From NCBI RefSeq assembly GCF_041893525.1, contig NZ_CP169068.1: a DNA stretch of 64,000 bases, one strand, 5' to 3'. The notes under the pieces were generated by a model that was not told the DNA's origin, made no database searches, and saw nothing but the letters and a program-made list of their open reading frames with translations. A program made the translations under genes and the position numbers. The number at the start of each line of letters is the position of its first letter. The first letter of the stretch is position 1. Source of the DNA: Phaeobacter bryozoorum. GTDB lineage: Bacteria > Pseudomonadota > Alphaproteobacteria > Rhodobacterales > Rhodobacteraceae. Shown here in pieces: positions 37,577 through 46,529 of this stretch.

Positions 37577-38102
37577 GACTGAGGATCAGGTCAGAGGCTG
37601 CAGCCTATGAGTGTGTTGTGGATAGCCGTAGGTAACGGGTCTGGCTGGTGCCTCTGGTTTGGTCTTGATAAATCGTGACTGCGCAATCGAATTTACTCTT
37701 TAACATTTTGTTAATACCTTCCAAACTTGACTTATCTCGATATTTTTGTCGGTTCTGAATGTCCCGGCAAGGTGTCTCGTTTGGGTTGAGAATGCCCAAA
37801 CTGTCCCCCAACTTATCCACAGCGCCGTCCCTGTTGTACAGGTTGTTTTATCTATCTGAAAACATTGAATTAATTGTGGTTTTGCGGGAGATCGGATGAC
37901 CCGTTTGAGACAAGTTCTCTACATCAATTGTGGGGCTTATCCACTTGAAATTTATCGGGAAATTATGGCTGAACAGCTTGGGTTTCCGCGCCCATGGCGA
38001 TGGCGTCCGAGAAAACCGGGGCAAGAGTCATGCTCTTGCCAGTATTGCAGAGCGGAGATGAATATTCCCTTAACTCGGATCTCCTGCAGGTCTGGCAAAA
38101 GC
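37577..38102. other. AT-rich intergenic region with DnaA-box-like sites
   Basis: Over 500 bases are clearly richer in A+T than the flanks and carry no supportable gene; short open frames on both strands lack ribosome binding sites and natural composition. It contains one exact DnaA box, TTATCCACA (37813-37821), and two near matches: TGTGGATAG (37617-37625) and TTATCCACT (37937-37945). AT-rich tracts lie between them. It may be a regulatory region, a remnant of transferred DNA, or DnaA-binding DNA. Confidence 0.5.
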
Positions 38103-38128
38103 TTCAAGTTTAAAAGTTTAAGCTTGAA
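38103..38128 (+). promoter_or_regulatory. Palindromic operator upstream of the aryl-CoA operon
   Basis: TTCAAGTTTAAA and TTTAAGCTTGAA form an inverted repeat with 11 of 12 matches around AG, centred about 70 bases before the first gene of the operon. Size and symmetry fit a MarR-dimer site, and a marR gene is inside the operon, so autoregulated repression lifted by an aryl-CoA ligand is likely. Confidence 0.65.
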
Positions 38129-38186
38129 ATTTATTGCCGTGCGCTTATCCTGTGCTTAGCTTTGATCGCAATAGGGGAGTGGCACC

Positions 38187-40481
38187 ATGAAAATCGCCTG
38201 TCTGGGAGGCGGCCCCGCTGGCCTGTATTTCGCGATTTCGACCAAGCTGCGTCAGCCGGATGCCGAAATCACGGTTTTTGAGCGTAACAAGCCCGATGAT
38301 ACCTTTGGTTGGGGTGTGGTGCTGTCTGATGACGCGCTGGACAATCTGGCTGCCAATGATCCCGTCAGCGCCGAGCGGATCCGCGATAAATTCGCCTATT
38401 GGGACGATATCGCCGTGGTGCATGACGGCGTGCGGACCGTGTCGGGCGGGCATGGGTTTGCGGGCATCGGTCGCAAGGCGATGCTGGTGATCCTGCAGGA
38501 GCGGGCGCGCGAACTGGGTATTGATTTGCGGTTCGAAACCGAAGTCGGATCGGCCGCGAGCTATCAGGCGGATTATGATCTGGTCGTGGCCTGCGACGGG
38601 CTGAATTCGCGGGTGCGAACCGAGTTTGCCGCGCATTTCAAACCAAACGTCGATGTGCGCCCTTGCAAGTTTATCTGGTTGGGCACACAGCAGAAATTCG
38701 ATGATGCCTTTACCTTTATCTTTGAGAAGACAGAGCATGGCTGGATGTGGATCCACGCCTATCAGTTCGACGCTGACACCGCGACGGTGATCGTTGAATG
38801 CTCGGCCCAGACCTGGGAAAACTGGGGCTTTGAGGCGATGAGCAAGGACGAGATCCTGCGCACCTGCGAGGCGATTTTTGCCGATCATCTGGATGGGCAC
38901 GCGCTGATTTCCAACGCGGATCACCTGCGCGGCTCGGCGGTCTGGATCAACTTCCCCCGTGTGCTTTGCGAAACATGGTATCATCAGAACGTGGTCTTGC
39001 TGGGCGATGCTTCGGCCACGGCGCATTTCTCCATCGGGTCGGGCACGCGACTGGCCTTTGACAGCGCCATCGCATTGGCGGAGTTCATCAGCACCGAACC
39101 GACGTTGGAACAGGCCTTTGTCCGCTATCAGGAGGAGCGGCGGCTGGATGTGCTGCGGTTGCAATCGGCGGCGCGCAACTCCCTGGAGTGGTTCGAGGAT
39201 GTGGAACGCTATCTGGATATGGACCCGGTGCAGTTCAACTATTCGCTGCTGACCCGGTCGCAGCGGATTTCCCATGAAAACCTGCGCCTGCGGGATGCGG
39301 ATTGGCTGGCCTCTGCCGAGAAATGGTTCCAGACGCGGGCGGGTGCCAGCGAGGATGCCCCGGTGCGCCCGCCGATGTTCGCCCCCTACCGGCTGCGGGA
39401 GATGCAGCTGAAGAACCGTGTCGTGGTGTCGCCGATGGCGCAGTACAAGGCCAAGGATGGCTGCCCGACCGACTGGCATCTGATCCACTACGGCGAACGC
39501 GCCAAGGGCGGAGCAGGGCTGGTCTATACCGAAATGACCTGTGTGTCGGCGCAGGGGCGGATCACGCCCGGCTGTCCGGGGCTTTACGCGCCCGAGCATG
39601 AGGCCGCCTGGACGCGGCTGACGGAGTTCGTACACAGCGAGACCGACGCCAAGATCTGCTGTCAGATCGGCCACTCGGGCCGCAAAGGCTCCACCCAATT
39701 GGGCTGGGAGACCATGGACGCGCCGCTGCCAGAGGGGAACTGGGAGACGGTTTCGGCCTCTGCGCTTGCGTGGACTGAGGATAATCCGGCCCCGCGTGAG
39801 ATCACAGCGCAGGAAATGGAGGCCATCAAGGCGCAATTCGTGGCCGCAGCTCAGATGGCGGATCGCGCCGGGTTTGACATGATCGAACTTCACGCGGCGC
39901 ATGGTTATCTGATTTCATCCTTCATCTCGCCCAAATCCAACATTCGAACCGATGAGTATGGCGGCGCGCTGGAAAACCGTCTGCGCTACCCGCTGGAGGT
40001 GTTCGAGGCGATGCGGGCAGCCTGGCCTGCAAGCAAGCCGATGTCCGTGCGTATTTCCGCCAACGATTGGGTCGGCGATGAAGGCGTCACGCCGGAAGAG
40101 GCGGTCGAGATTGCGCGGGCGTTCACCGCGGCGGGCGCGGATATCATCGACGTCTCCGCCGGACAGACCACACCCGAGGCACGGCCGGTCTATGGCCGGA
40201 TGTTCCAGACACCGTTTTCGGATCGGATCCGCAATGATGCGGGCATTGCGACCATGGCGGTGGGCAATATCTATGAGGCGGATCACGCCAATTCGATCCT
40301 GATGGCCGGCCGGGCGGATCTGGTCTGTGTCGGGCGGCCACATCTGGCAGATCCCTACTGGACCCTGCATGAGGCGGCGCGGATCGGTGATCGCCATGCA
40401 GACTGGCCGCTGCCCTATCAGGCCGGGCGCGATCAGGCCTGGCGTCTGGCCGACCGTGAGGCGGAGGTGATCCGGGCATGA
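38187..40481 (+). CDS. Bifunctional aryl-CoA monooxygenase/reductase (salicylyl-CoA or 2-aminobenzoyl-CoA type)
   Basis: The 764-aa protein fuses two flavoenzymes. Residues 1-~370 are a class A FAD monooxygenase (KIACLGGGPAGLYFAI; VLLGDASATAHFSIGSGTRL). Residues ~380-764 are an old-yellow-enzyme FMN domain (FAPYRLREMQLKNRVVVSPM; HAAHGYLISSFISPKSNIR; ADLVCVGRPHLADPYW). This is the architecture of 2-aminobenzoyl-CoA monooxygenase/reductase and of annotated salicylyl-CoA 5-hydroxylases, which dearomatise the ring of the CoA thioester in aerobic pathways. It is the first gene of a coupled operon and follows a palindromic operator. The exact substrate is not decidable from sequence. Confidence 0.9.
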   Translation: MKIACLGGGPAGLYFAISTKLRQPDAEITVFERNKPDDTFGWGVVLSDDALDNLAANDPVSAERIRDKFAYWDDIAVVHDGVRTVSGGHGFAGIGRKAMLVILQERARELGIDLRFETEVGSAASYQADYDLVVACDGLNSRVRTEFAAHFKPNVDVRPCKFIWLGTQQKFDDAFTFIFEKTEHGWMWIHAYQFDADTATVIVECSAQTWENWGFEAMSKDEILRTCEAIFADHLDGHALISNADHLRGSAVWINFPRVLCETWYHQNVVLLGDASATAHFSIGSGTRLAFDSAIALAEFISTEPTLEQAFVRYQEERRLDVLRLQSAARNSLEWFEDVERYLDMDPVQFNYSLLTRSQRISHENLRLRDADWLASAEKWFQTRAGASEDAPVRPPMFAPYRLREMQLKNRVVVSPMAQYKAKDGCPTDWHLIHYGERAKGGAGLVYTEMTCVSAQGRITPGCPGLYAPEHEAAWTRLTEFVHSETDAKICCQIGHSGRKGSTQLGWETMDAPLPEGNWETVSASALAWTEDNPAPREITAQEMEAIKAQFVAAAQMADRAGFDMIELHAAHGYLISSFISPKSNIRTDEYGGALENRLRYPLEVFEAMRAAWPASKPMSVRISANDWVGDEGVTPEEAVEIARAFTAAGADIIDVSAGQTTPEARPVYGRMFQTPFSDRIRNDAGIATMAVGNIYEADHANSILMAGRADLVCVGRPHLADPYWTLHEAARIGDRHADWPLPYQAGRDQAWRLADREAEVIRA

Positions 40482-41236
40482 GCGAGATCTGCGGGAAACA
40501 TGTGGTAATCACCGGCGGAGGCTCTGGCGTGGGTGCCGCCCTTGCGCGGGGCTTTGCGGCGCAGGGCGCGCGGCTAACGCTGCTGGGGCGGCGCAAGGCA
40601 CCGTTGGAGGAGGTCGCCGCCGAGGTGGATGGCCTGCCACTGGCCTGTGATGTCACCGATGCCGAGGCGGTCCGCGAGACGCTTGCGGCGGCCCGTGAAC
40701 AGCAGGGCCCGATCACCATTGCCATTGCCAACGCGGGTGCGGCGCCTTCCAAGCCCTTTGCCAGAATGGATGAGGGCGATTTCGCAGCGGCGCTTGCCGT
40801 CAACCTGTCGGGGGTGTTCAACCTGTGGCAGGCGGCGCTGCCCGATATGAAGGCCGAAGGCTGGGGACGGATGATCGCCGTGGCCTCCACTGCGGGGCTA
40901 AAGGGATACCCCTATGTCGCGGGCTATTGTGCGGCCAAACACGGGGTCATCGGTCTGACACGGGCGCTGGCGCAGGAGCTGGCGCGCAGCGGGATCACGG
41001 TGAATGCGATCTGTCCGGGGTTCATTGAGACGCCGCTTCTGGAGCGGTCGATCGCCACCATTGTGGCGACCACCGGCATGAGCGCTGAAGACGCGGCGAA
41101 ATCCCTGCGTGCAGGCAATCCACAGGGGCGGTTCATCCAGCCGGAGGAGGTAGCGGATGCCGCGCTCTATCTGGCCGGGACGGCTGCCGCATCCATCAAT
41201 GGCAGTGCGCTGCCGATCACCGGAGGCGAGATCTGA
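40478..41236 (+). CDS. SDR-family oxidoreductase
   Basis: The 252-aa short-chain dehydrogenase has the NAD(P) motif ITGGGSGVGAALARG, the NAG region IANAGAAPSK, and the catalytic Ser and YxxxK in ASTAGLKGYPYVAGYCAAKH. In this operon it most likely oxidises a 3-hydroxyacyl-CoA after ring opening. Its ATG overlaps the previous stop (ATGA) and its stop overlaps the marR start (TGATG). Confidence 0.9.
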   Translation: MSEICGKHVVITGGGSGVGAALARGFAAQGARLTLLGRRKAPLEEVAAEVDGLPLACDVTDAEAVRETLAAAREQQGPITIAIANAGAAPSKPFARMDEGDFAAALAVNLSGVFNLWQAALPDMKAEGWGRMIAVASTAGLKGYPYVAGYCAAKHGVIGLTRALAQELARSGITVNAICPGFIETPLLERSIATIVATTGMSAEDAAKSLRAGNPQGRFIQPEEVADAALYLAGTAAASINGSALPITGGEI

Positions 41237-41694
41237 TGCAGACCGACCGCTCCAAGGACCGGCTGCGGCTGTGGCTCAAGGTTCTGAAGGCCACCCGCGC
41301 CGTGGAAAGCGAAATCCGCGAGAACCTGCGGCAGGAGTTCAGCACGACTTTGCCGCGTTTTGACGTGATGGCAGCGCTGAGCCAGCATCTTGACGGGCTG
41401 AAGATGAGTGAACTCTCCGGCGTGCTTAAAGTCTCCAACGGCAATGTGACCGGCATCGTCGAGCGGCTGGTGGATGATGGCCACGTGCAGCGTGAAAAGG
41501 TCCCCGGTGACCGGCGCGCCAGCCGGGTGCGGCTGACCGAGGCGGGGGTGGCGGAATTTGCCCGCCAGGCCGCCGCGCATGAGGCCTGGATCGACCGGAT
41601 GTTTGACAGCGTGCAGGAGGCGGAGGTGCAGACACTGTCCGACGCTCTGGATCAGGTGGCTAAACGGCTTGAGAATGAAGGACGCAAGGGATGA
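41236..41694 (+). CDS. MarR-family transcriptional regulator
   Basis: The 152-aa protein shows the MarR winged helix: LPRFDVMAALSQHLDGLKMS, the recognition helix SNGNVTGIVERLVDDGHVQR and the wing VPGDRRASRVRLTEAG. It is embedded between the SDR and enoyl-CoA hydratase genes with overlapping start and stop codons. It is therefore the presumed repressor of this operon, binding the palindrome at 38103-38128. The likely effector is an aryl-CoA intermediate, as in related benzoyl/coumaroyl-CoA regulators. Confidence 0.9.
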   Translation: MQTDRSKDRLRLWLKVLKATRAVESEIRENLRQEFSTTLPRFDVMAALSQHLDGLKMSELSGVLKVSNGNVTGIVERLVDDGHVQREKVPGDRRASRVRLTEAGVAEFARQAAAHEAWIDRMFDSVQEAEVQTLSDALDQVAKRLENEGRKG

Positions 41695-42494
41695 TCTCGA
41701 CGGATACCAAGTATTTTCTGTGCTCTGTTGACGCGGGTGTCGCAACGGTTGCGCTGAACCGGCCCGAGCGGAAGAACCCGCTGAGCTTTGAGAGCTATGC
41801 CGAGCTGCGCGACTGGTTTCGCGAGCTGCATTACGATGACGACGTAAAGGCGGTGGTTTTTGCACCCAACGGCGGCAACTTCAGCTCCGGCGGCGATGTG
41901 CATGATATCATTGGCCCCCTGACGAAGATGTCGATGAAGGAGCTGCTGGCCTTTACCCGCATGACCGGCGATCTGGTCAAGGCGATGGTGAATTGTGGCA
42001 AGCCGATCATCGCCGCGCTGGACGGCGTCTGTGTCGGGGCCGGTGCGATCATCGCGATGGCCTCGGATATCCGGATCGCCACGCCCGAGGCCAAGACGGC
42101 CTTTCTGTTTACCCGCGTCGGGCTGGCGGGCTGCGACATGGGCGCCTGTGCTATCCTGCCGAGGATCATCGGTCAGGGACGGGCGGCGGAGTTGCTTTAT
42201 ACCGGGCGATCCATGAGCGCGGATGAGGGCCATGCCTGGGGGTTTCACAACCGTATCGTGGCGGCTGACGAGCTGATGGCTGAGGCGCGCAACTGGGCCG
42301 AGCGGATCGTTTCGGGTCCGAATTTTGGTCATATGATGACCAAAACCATGCTGGCGCAGGAATGGTCGATGTCGATCGAACAGGCCATCGAAGCGGAGGC
42401 GCAGGCGCAGGCGATCTGCATGCAGACGGCCGATTTCGAGCGCGCCTATCAGGCCTTTGTGAAGAAAGAAAAACCCCTGTTTGAAGGGGATTGA
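41691..42494 (+). CDS. Enoyl-CoA hydratase/isomerase family protein
   Basis: The 267-aa crotonase-fold protein has the oxyanion-hole motifs FSSGGDVHDI and GVCVGAGAIIAMASDIRIA, and the NRPERKNPLSFESYAEL start region. In this aryl-CoA operon it should hydrate or isomerise an unsaturated CoA intermediate. Its ATG overlaps the marR stop (ATGA). After its stop comes the intergenic hairpin element. Confidence 0.88.
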   Translation: MISTDTKYFLCSVDAGVATVALNRPERKNPLSFESYAELRDWFRELHYDDDVKAVVFAPNGGNFSSGGDVHDIIGPLTKMSMKELLAFTRMTGDLVKAMVNCGKPIIAALDGVCVGAGAIIAMASDIRIATPEAKTAFLFTRVGLAGCDMGACAILPRIIGQGRAAELLYTGRSMSADEGHAWGFHNRIVAADELMAEARNWAERIVSGPNFGHMMTKTMLAQEWSMSIEQAIEAEAQAQAICMQTADFERAYQAFVKKEKPLFEGD

Positions 42495-42496
42495 TC

Positions 42497-42567
42497 CGAC
42501 CCCCGGAGACCCCGGCGCCGGAGGAGGGCGCAGAGGCCTCCGGCGGGAGTATTTGGGGAAAGATGAC
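42497..42567 (+). repeat. Rhodobacteraceae-type intergenic hairpin element, copy 2
   Basis: CGCCGGAGG and CCTCCGGCG are perfect 9-bp arms around a 12-base loop, followed by GGAGTATTTGGGGAAAGATG. It matches the layout of the element at 26761 in the opposite orientation and lies inside the aryl-CoA operon between two genes. Confidence 0.7.
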
Positions 42568-42596
42568 AGGCGCTGCCCTGTCTCGGGAGGAGCGAT

Positions 42597-43757
42597 ATGG
42601 CGGATAGGACGTTTCTGAGCTGGCCGTTTTTCGAAGAACGCCATCGGGCGCTGGCGGAGGAGCTGGAGAGCTGGGCTGCCGGGGCGCTGGCGGATATCGA
42701 TCACGGCGATACCGACGCGGCCTGCCGGGCGCTGGTTGCGGCGCTTGGTGCAGGCGGCTGGACGCAGAATTCCGGCGCCATGGCCGGAGAGGCGCTGGAT
42801 GTGCGCACGCTCTGCCTGATCCGCGAAACGCTTGCGCGGCACGACGGTCTGGCGGATTTCGCCTTTGCGATGCAGGGGCTGGGGACCGGGGCGATCTCCC
42901 TGTTTGGCAGCGCGGCACAGCGGCAGGAGTGGTTGCCGCTGACCCGCTCGGGCAAGGCGATCGCGGCCTTTGCCCTGACGGAGCCGCAGTCGGGGTCGGA
43001 TGTGGCCAATTCCACCATGACCGCGACGCTGGATGGCGATCATTACGTTCTGAACGGGGAGAAAACCTGGATCTCCAACGGCGGGATTGCCGATGTCTAT
43101 ACTCTGTTTGCCCGTACCGGCGAGGGACCGGGGGCGAAGGGGCTCTCGGCCTTTGTGGTGCCTGCGGGCCTGCCGGGGTTTGAGGTGGTGGAGCGGCTGG
43201 AGACACTGGCGCCGCATCCATTGGCGAGGCTGAGGTTCACAGATTGCCGGATCCCGCGCAGCGCCCTGCTGGGGGAGGCGGGGGCCGGTTTTAAGATTGC
43301 GATGTCGGTGCTGGATGTATTCCGCTCCACCGTGGCGGCGGCTGCGCTGGGGTTTGCCCGCCGGGCGCTGGACGAGGCGCTGGCACGGGTGACGACGCGC
43401 CATGTGCAGGGCGCGCCGCTGGCGGATTTGCAGATGGTACAGGGCCATATCGCCGATATGGCGCTGGATGTGGATGCGAGCGCCCTGCTGGTTTACCGTG
43501 CCGCCTGGGCCAAGGACAGCGGCGCGGCGCGGATCACCCGCGAGGCCGCCATGGCAAAGCTGTTTTCCACCGACCAGGCGCAGCAAGTCATCGACAGGGC
43601 GGTACAGCTGCATGGCGGTGACGGCGTGCGGCAGGGCCAGAAGGTCGAGGAACTCTATCGCGATATCAGAGCGTTGCGGATCTACGAGGGGGCTTCGGAT
43701 GTGCAGCGTGTGGTGATCGCCCGTCAGGCGATTTCCGCGTTTCAAAAAGGGGGCTGA
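42597..43757 (+). CDS. Acyl-CoA dehydrogenase family protein
   Basis: The 386-aa flavoprotein shows ALTEPQSGSDVANSTMTATL and GEKTWISNGGIADVYTLFAR (FAD binding), and the C-terminal QLHGGDGVRQGQKVEELYRD and RIYEGASDVQRVVIARQ, including the catalytic Glu position. It starts at an ATG behind GGAGGAGCG. It probably dehydrogenates a CoA intermediate after ring reduction in the aryl-CoA pathway. It ends two bases before the CoA ligase start. Confidence 0.9.
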   Translation: MADRTFLSWPFFEERHRALAEELESWAAGALADIDHGDTDAACRALVAALGAGGWTQNSGAMAGEALDVRTLCLIRETLARHDGLADFAFAMQGLGTGAISLFGSAAQRQEWLPLTRSGKAIAAFALTEPQSGSDVANSTMTATLDGDHYVLNGEKTWISNGGIADVYTLFARTGEGPGAKGLSAFVVPAGLPGFEVVERLETLAPHPLARLRFTDCRIPRSALLGEAGAGFKIAMSVLDVFRSTVAAAALGFARRALDEALARVTTRHVQGAPLADLQMVQGHIADMALDVDASALLVYRAAWAKDSGAARITREAAMAKLFSTDQAQQVIDRAVQLHGGDGVRQGQKVEELYRDIRALRIYEGASDVQRVVIARQAISAFQKGG

Positions 43758-43758
43758 G

Positions 43759-45373
43759 ATGCTGGGACCAAGCGCACATATCGACACATTCACCCGCGAT
43801 AACCTGCCGCCGGCAGATCAGTGGCCGGAGTTCCTGATGGAGGGGTTCGACTACCCCGAGCGGCTCAATGCCGCGGTCGAACTGACCGATGCCATGGTGG
43901 CCAGGGGATTTGGCGACCATACCGCCCTGATCGGCAACGGGCGGCGACGCACCTACAAGGAACTGGCCGATTGGACCAACCGGCTGGCCCATGTTCTGGT
44001 GGAGGATTTGGGGGTGAAGCCGGGCAACCGGGTGCTGATCCGTTCGGCCAATAACCCGGCCATGGTGGCCTGCTGGCTGGCAGCGACCAAGGCGGGGGCG
44101 GTGGTTGTTAACACCATGCCGATGCTGCGGACGGGAGCTGGCCAAGATCGTCGACAAGGCTGAGATCAGCCATGCGCTCTGCGACACGCGGCTTATGGAG
44201 GAGTTGGTGAGCTGCGCCAAGACCTCGGCATATCTGACGTCCGTTGTGGGGTTTGATGGCACCTCCAACCATGATGCCGAGCTGGACCGGCTGGCGCTGG
44301 AAAAGCCGGTGAGTTTCGAGGCTGTGGCCACGGGCCGGGACGATGTGGCGCTGCTGGGCTTTACCTCGGGCACCACCGGCGCGCCCAAGGCGACCATGCA
44401 TTTCCACCGTGATCTGTTGATGATTGCGGATGGCTACGCGGCGGAAGTACTGGGCGTGACGCCCGAAGATATCTTTGTCGGCTCGCCGCCGCTGGCGTTT
44501 ACCTTCGGCCTTGGCGGGCTTGCGATTTTTCCGCTGCGGTTCGGGGCGGCGGCGACATTGCTGGAGAATGCCTCGCCGCCGAATCTCATCGAGATTATTG
44601 AGAAATACCGGGCGACCGTCTGTTTTACCGCGCCAACCGCCTACAGGGTGATGTTGCGCGCGATGGAGGAGGGGGCCGATCTGTCGTCGCTGCGGGCGGC
44701 TGTTTCTGCGGGCGAGACGCTGCCCGCGCCGGTTTATGAGGATTGGATGGCGCAGACTGGCAAACCGATGCTGGATGGGATCGGGGCGACGGAGATGCTG
44801 CATATCTTTATCTCCAACCGGTTCGACGATCATCGCCCGGCCTGTACTGGCAAGCCGGTCCGGGGGTATCAGGTGCGGGTGCTGGATGCGGAGGGCAAAG
44901 AGGCGCCGCGCGGCGAGATTGGCCGGCTGGCGGTCAAGGGGCCGACGGGTTGTCGCTATCTGGCGGATACGCGTCAGGACAGCTATGTGCGCGATGGCTG
45001 GAACATCACCGGTGACAGTTTCGTGATGGACGCTGATGGCTATCTGCATTTTGCGGCGCGCAATGACGATATGATTGTCTCGGCCGGGTATAATATCGCA
45101 GGCCCGGAGGTCGAGGCGGCGCTGCTGTCGCATGAGGCGGTGGCCGAATGCGCGGTCATTGGCGCCAAGGATGAGGCGCGCGGAGAGATTGTGCAGGCGC
45201 ATGTGGTGCTGGCCGAGGGCAGCAGCCCGTCGGATGTTTTGACCAAGGCGCTTCAGGACCACGTCAAGGCGACCATCGCGCCCTATAAATATCCCCGCGA
45301 TATCGTCTACATCGACGCCCTGCCGAAAACCGAAACCGGCAAGATCCAGCGGTTTCGCCTGAAAGCGGAGTAG
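43759..45373 (+). pseudogene. Benzoate-CoA ligase family protein, frameshifted
   Basis: Two overlapping frames together make one ~538-residue AMP-forming aryl-CoA ligase. The first (43759 to ~44130) has the N-terminal region ending GAVVVNTMPMLR. The second (~44131-45373) continues ELAKIVDKAEISHALCDTRL, then the P-loop LGFTSGTTGAPKATM, the acidic motif near YVRDGWNITGD, and the C-terminal lysine in TGKIQRF. In homologues two residues separate MLR from EL; here only four bases (ACGG) remain. A two-base loss of CG from ACGCGG is the simplest explanation. An intact enzyme would activate 2-aminobenzoate, benzoate or salicylate for the pathway upstream. A sequencing error is possible. Confidence 0.82.
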
Positions 45374-45404
45374 CGCAGGGATCCGCGCCTCGGGATTCCG
45401 GCTG

Positions 45405-46526
45405 CTAGAGGACAGGCACCTGTTCCAGCCGCCGTATCAGGTCGGGAGAGATTGCGTCCGGGCCATCGTTGAACTGGGCACGGGAGACGAAATTCAGATG
45501 CCGTGAAAGCAGCGTCAGCTTTGCCGAGGAGATCTCTTCGTAGAAGGCCTTCATGTCGTCGCGCGCCATCAGCTCGGTGATCTTGCTGCGGTGGGCGGTG
45601 ACCGCAGCGTCATGCAGCGCCTTGATCCCCTTGAGCCGTTTGAGCCGGGTCAGTTCCTTTTTCGTTGCCGGAAGGCGGCGCTGTATGGTGAGATCCTGTT
45701 CCATGTTGAAATTCATGCGCATCCAATAGGCCAGCCCCTGGTCGCGCTCCACATGGTTCACCCGGCCACGGTCGCGTTTGACAAGGAAGCTCTCGGTGCT
45801 GCGTACGGCGTAATGGTTCAGCGTCACCATGTCGTAGCCGTGGTCGCGAATGCCGAAACGCCAGCCCTGATCGGCCATATCCTCGGGCACCGGTTTTCCC
45901 GTGCCTGCCACCCAATTCGGCATCCCCTCTATGCGCCGTTTCAGCGGACGGTGGACGCCAATGCGGTCATAGCCTCCGGCGACATGGTCCCCTCGCGTTC
46001 GGAACAGGGTTTTGATGCCCCAGGCCTGGATCGGGGCAGGGCAGTATTTGGGCGCGCAATAGGTATGCTGCTGGGTCAGCAGCACGTCCTCATAGGAATC
46101 GCGGAAACTGTTGCCGAACAGGCGCCATTGCATCGAGATCATGTCGGGATCACCGGTGGCAGCAAAAAGGCTGTCGAGGTCGCCGTCGCCAACGTGAATG
46201 TTCACGAACTCATCCACATCAGAGACCAGAACCCACTCGGCCTCCCGGACCAGATCAAGACCTTCTGCGAATTTCAACGCACCTTTCTGCGGATTATAGC
46301 CGCTGCCCATCTCCTGATAAGGGTTGTCCATCCGGGTGACATAGCCACGGGCCGCCAGCGCATCGAGCAGCTCGACAGTGCCGTCGTCGCAGTCATTGGT
46401 GAAAACCAGGATATGATCGAACCCGAGGGCGCGGTGGTGGGCGACCCATTCCAGGATGAAGGGGCCTTCGTTTTTCATACAGGTGATGATCAGACGCTGA
46501 GCCGTCTTTGCAGGGCGTGTTGTCAT
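45405..46526 (-). CDS. Glycosyltransferase family 2-like protein (Glyco_tranf_2_4 type)
   Basis: The 373-aa protein has the family start LIITCMKNEGPFILEWVAHH, the donor region FTNDCDDGTVELLDALA, the acidic metal motif LVSDVDEFVNIHVGDG, and a later conserved VTLNHYAVRSTESFLVKRDR. It is closely similar to the middle domain of its neighbour at 46530. No signal peptide or membrane segment is seen, so it acts in the cytosol, probably on a surface polysaccharide. It lies four bases after that neighbour on the same strand, so the pair is co-transcribed. Confidence 0.88.
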   Translation of the reverse strand: MTTRPAKTAQRLIITCMKNEGPFILEWVAHHRALGFDHILVFTNDCDDGTVELLDALAARGYVTRMDNPYQEMGSGYNPQKGALKFAEGLDLVREAEWVLVSDVDEFVNIHVGDGDLDSLFAATGDPDMISMQWRLFGNSFRDSYEDVLLTQQHTYCAPKYCPAPIQAWGIKTLFRTRGDHVAGGYDRIGVHRPLKRRIEGMPNWVAGTGKPVPEDMADQGWRFGIRDHGYDMVTLNHYAVRSTESFLVKRDRGRVNHVERDQGLAYWMRMNFNMEQDLTIQRRLPATKKELTRLKRLKGIKALHDAAVTAHRSKITELMARDDMKAFYEEISSAKLTLLSRHLNFVSRAQFNDGPDAISPDLIRRLEQVPVL

Positions 46527-46529
46527 GAC

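Noticed and set aside
37896..38159. 87-aa plus-strand frame in the AT-rich gap
   Set aside because: It has a CxxC-like stretch but overlaps the palindromic operator and ends next to the operon start without a ribosome binding site.
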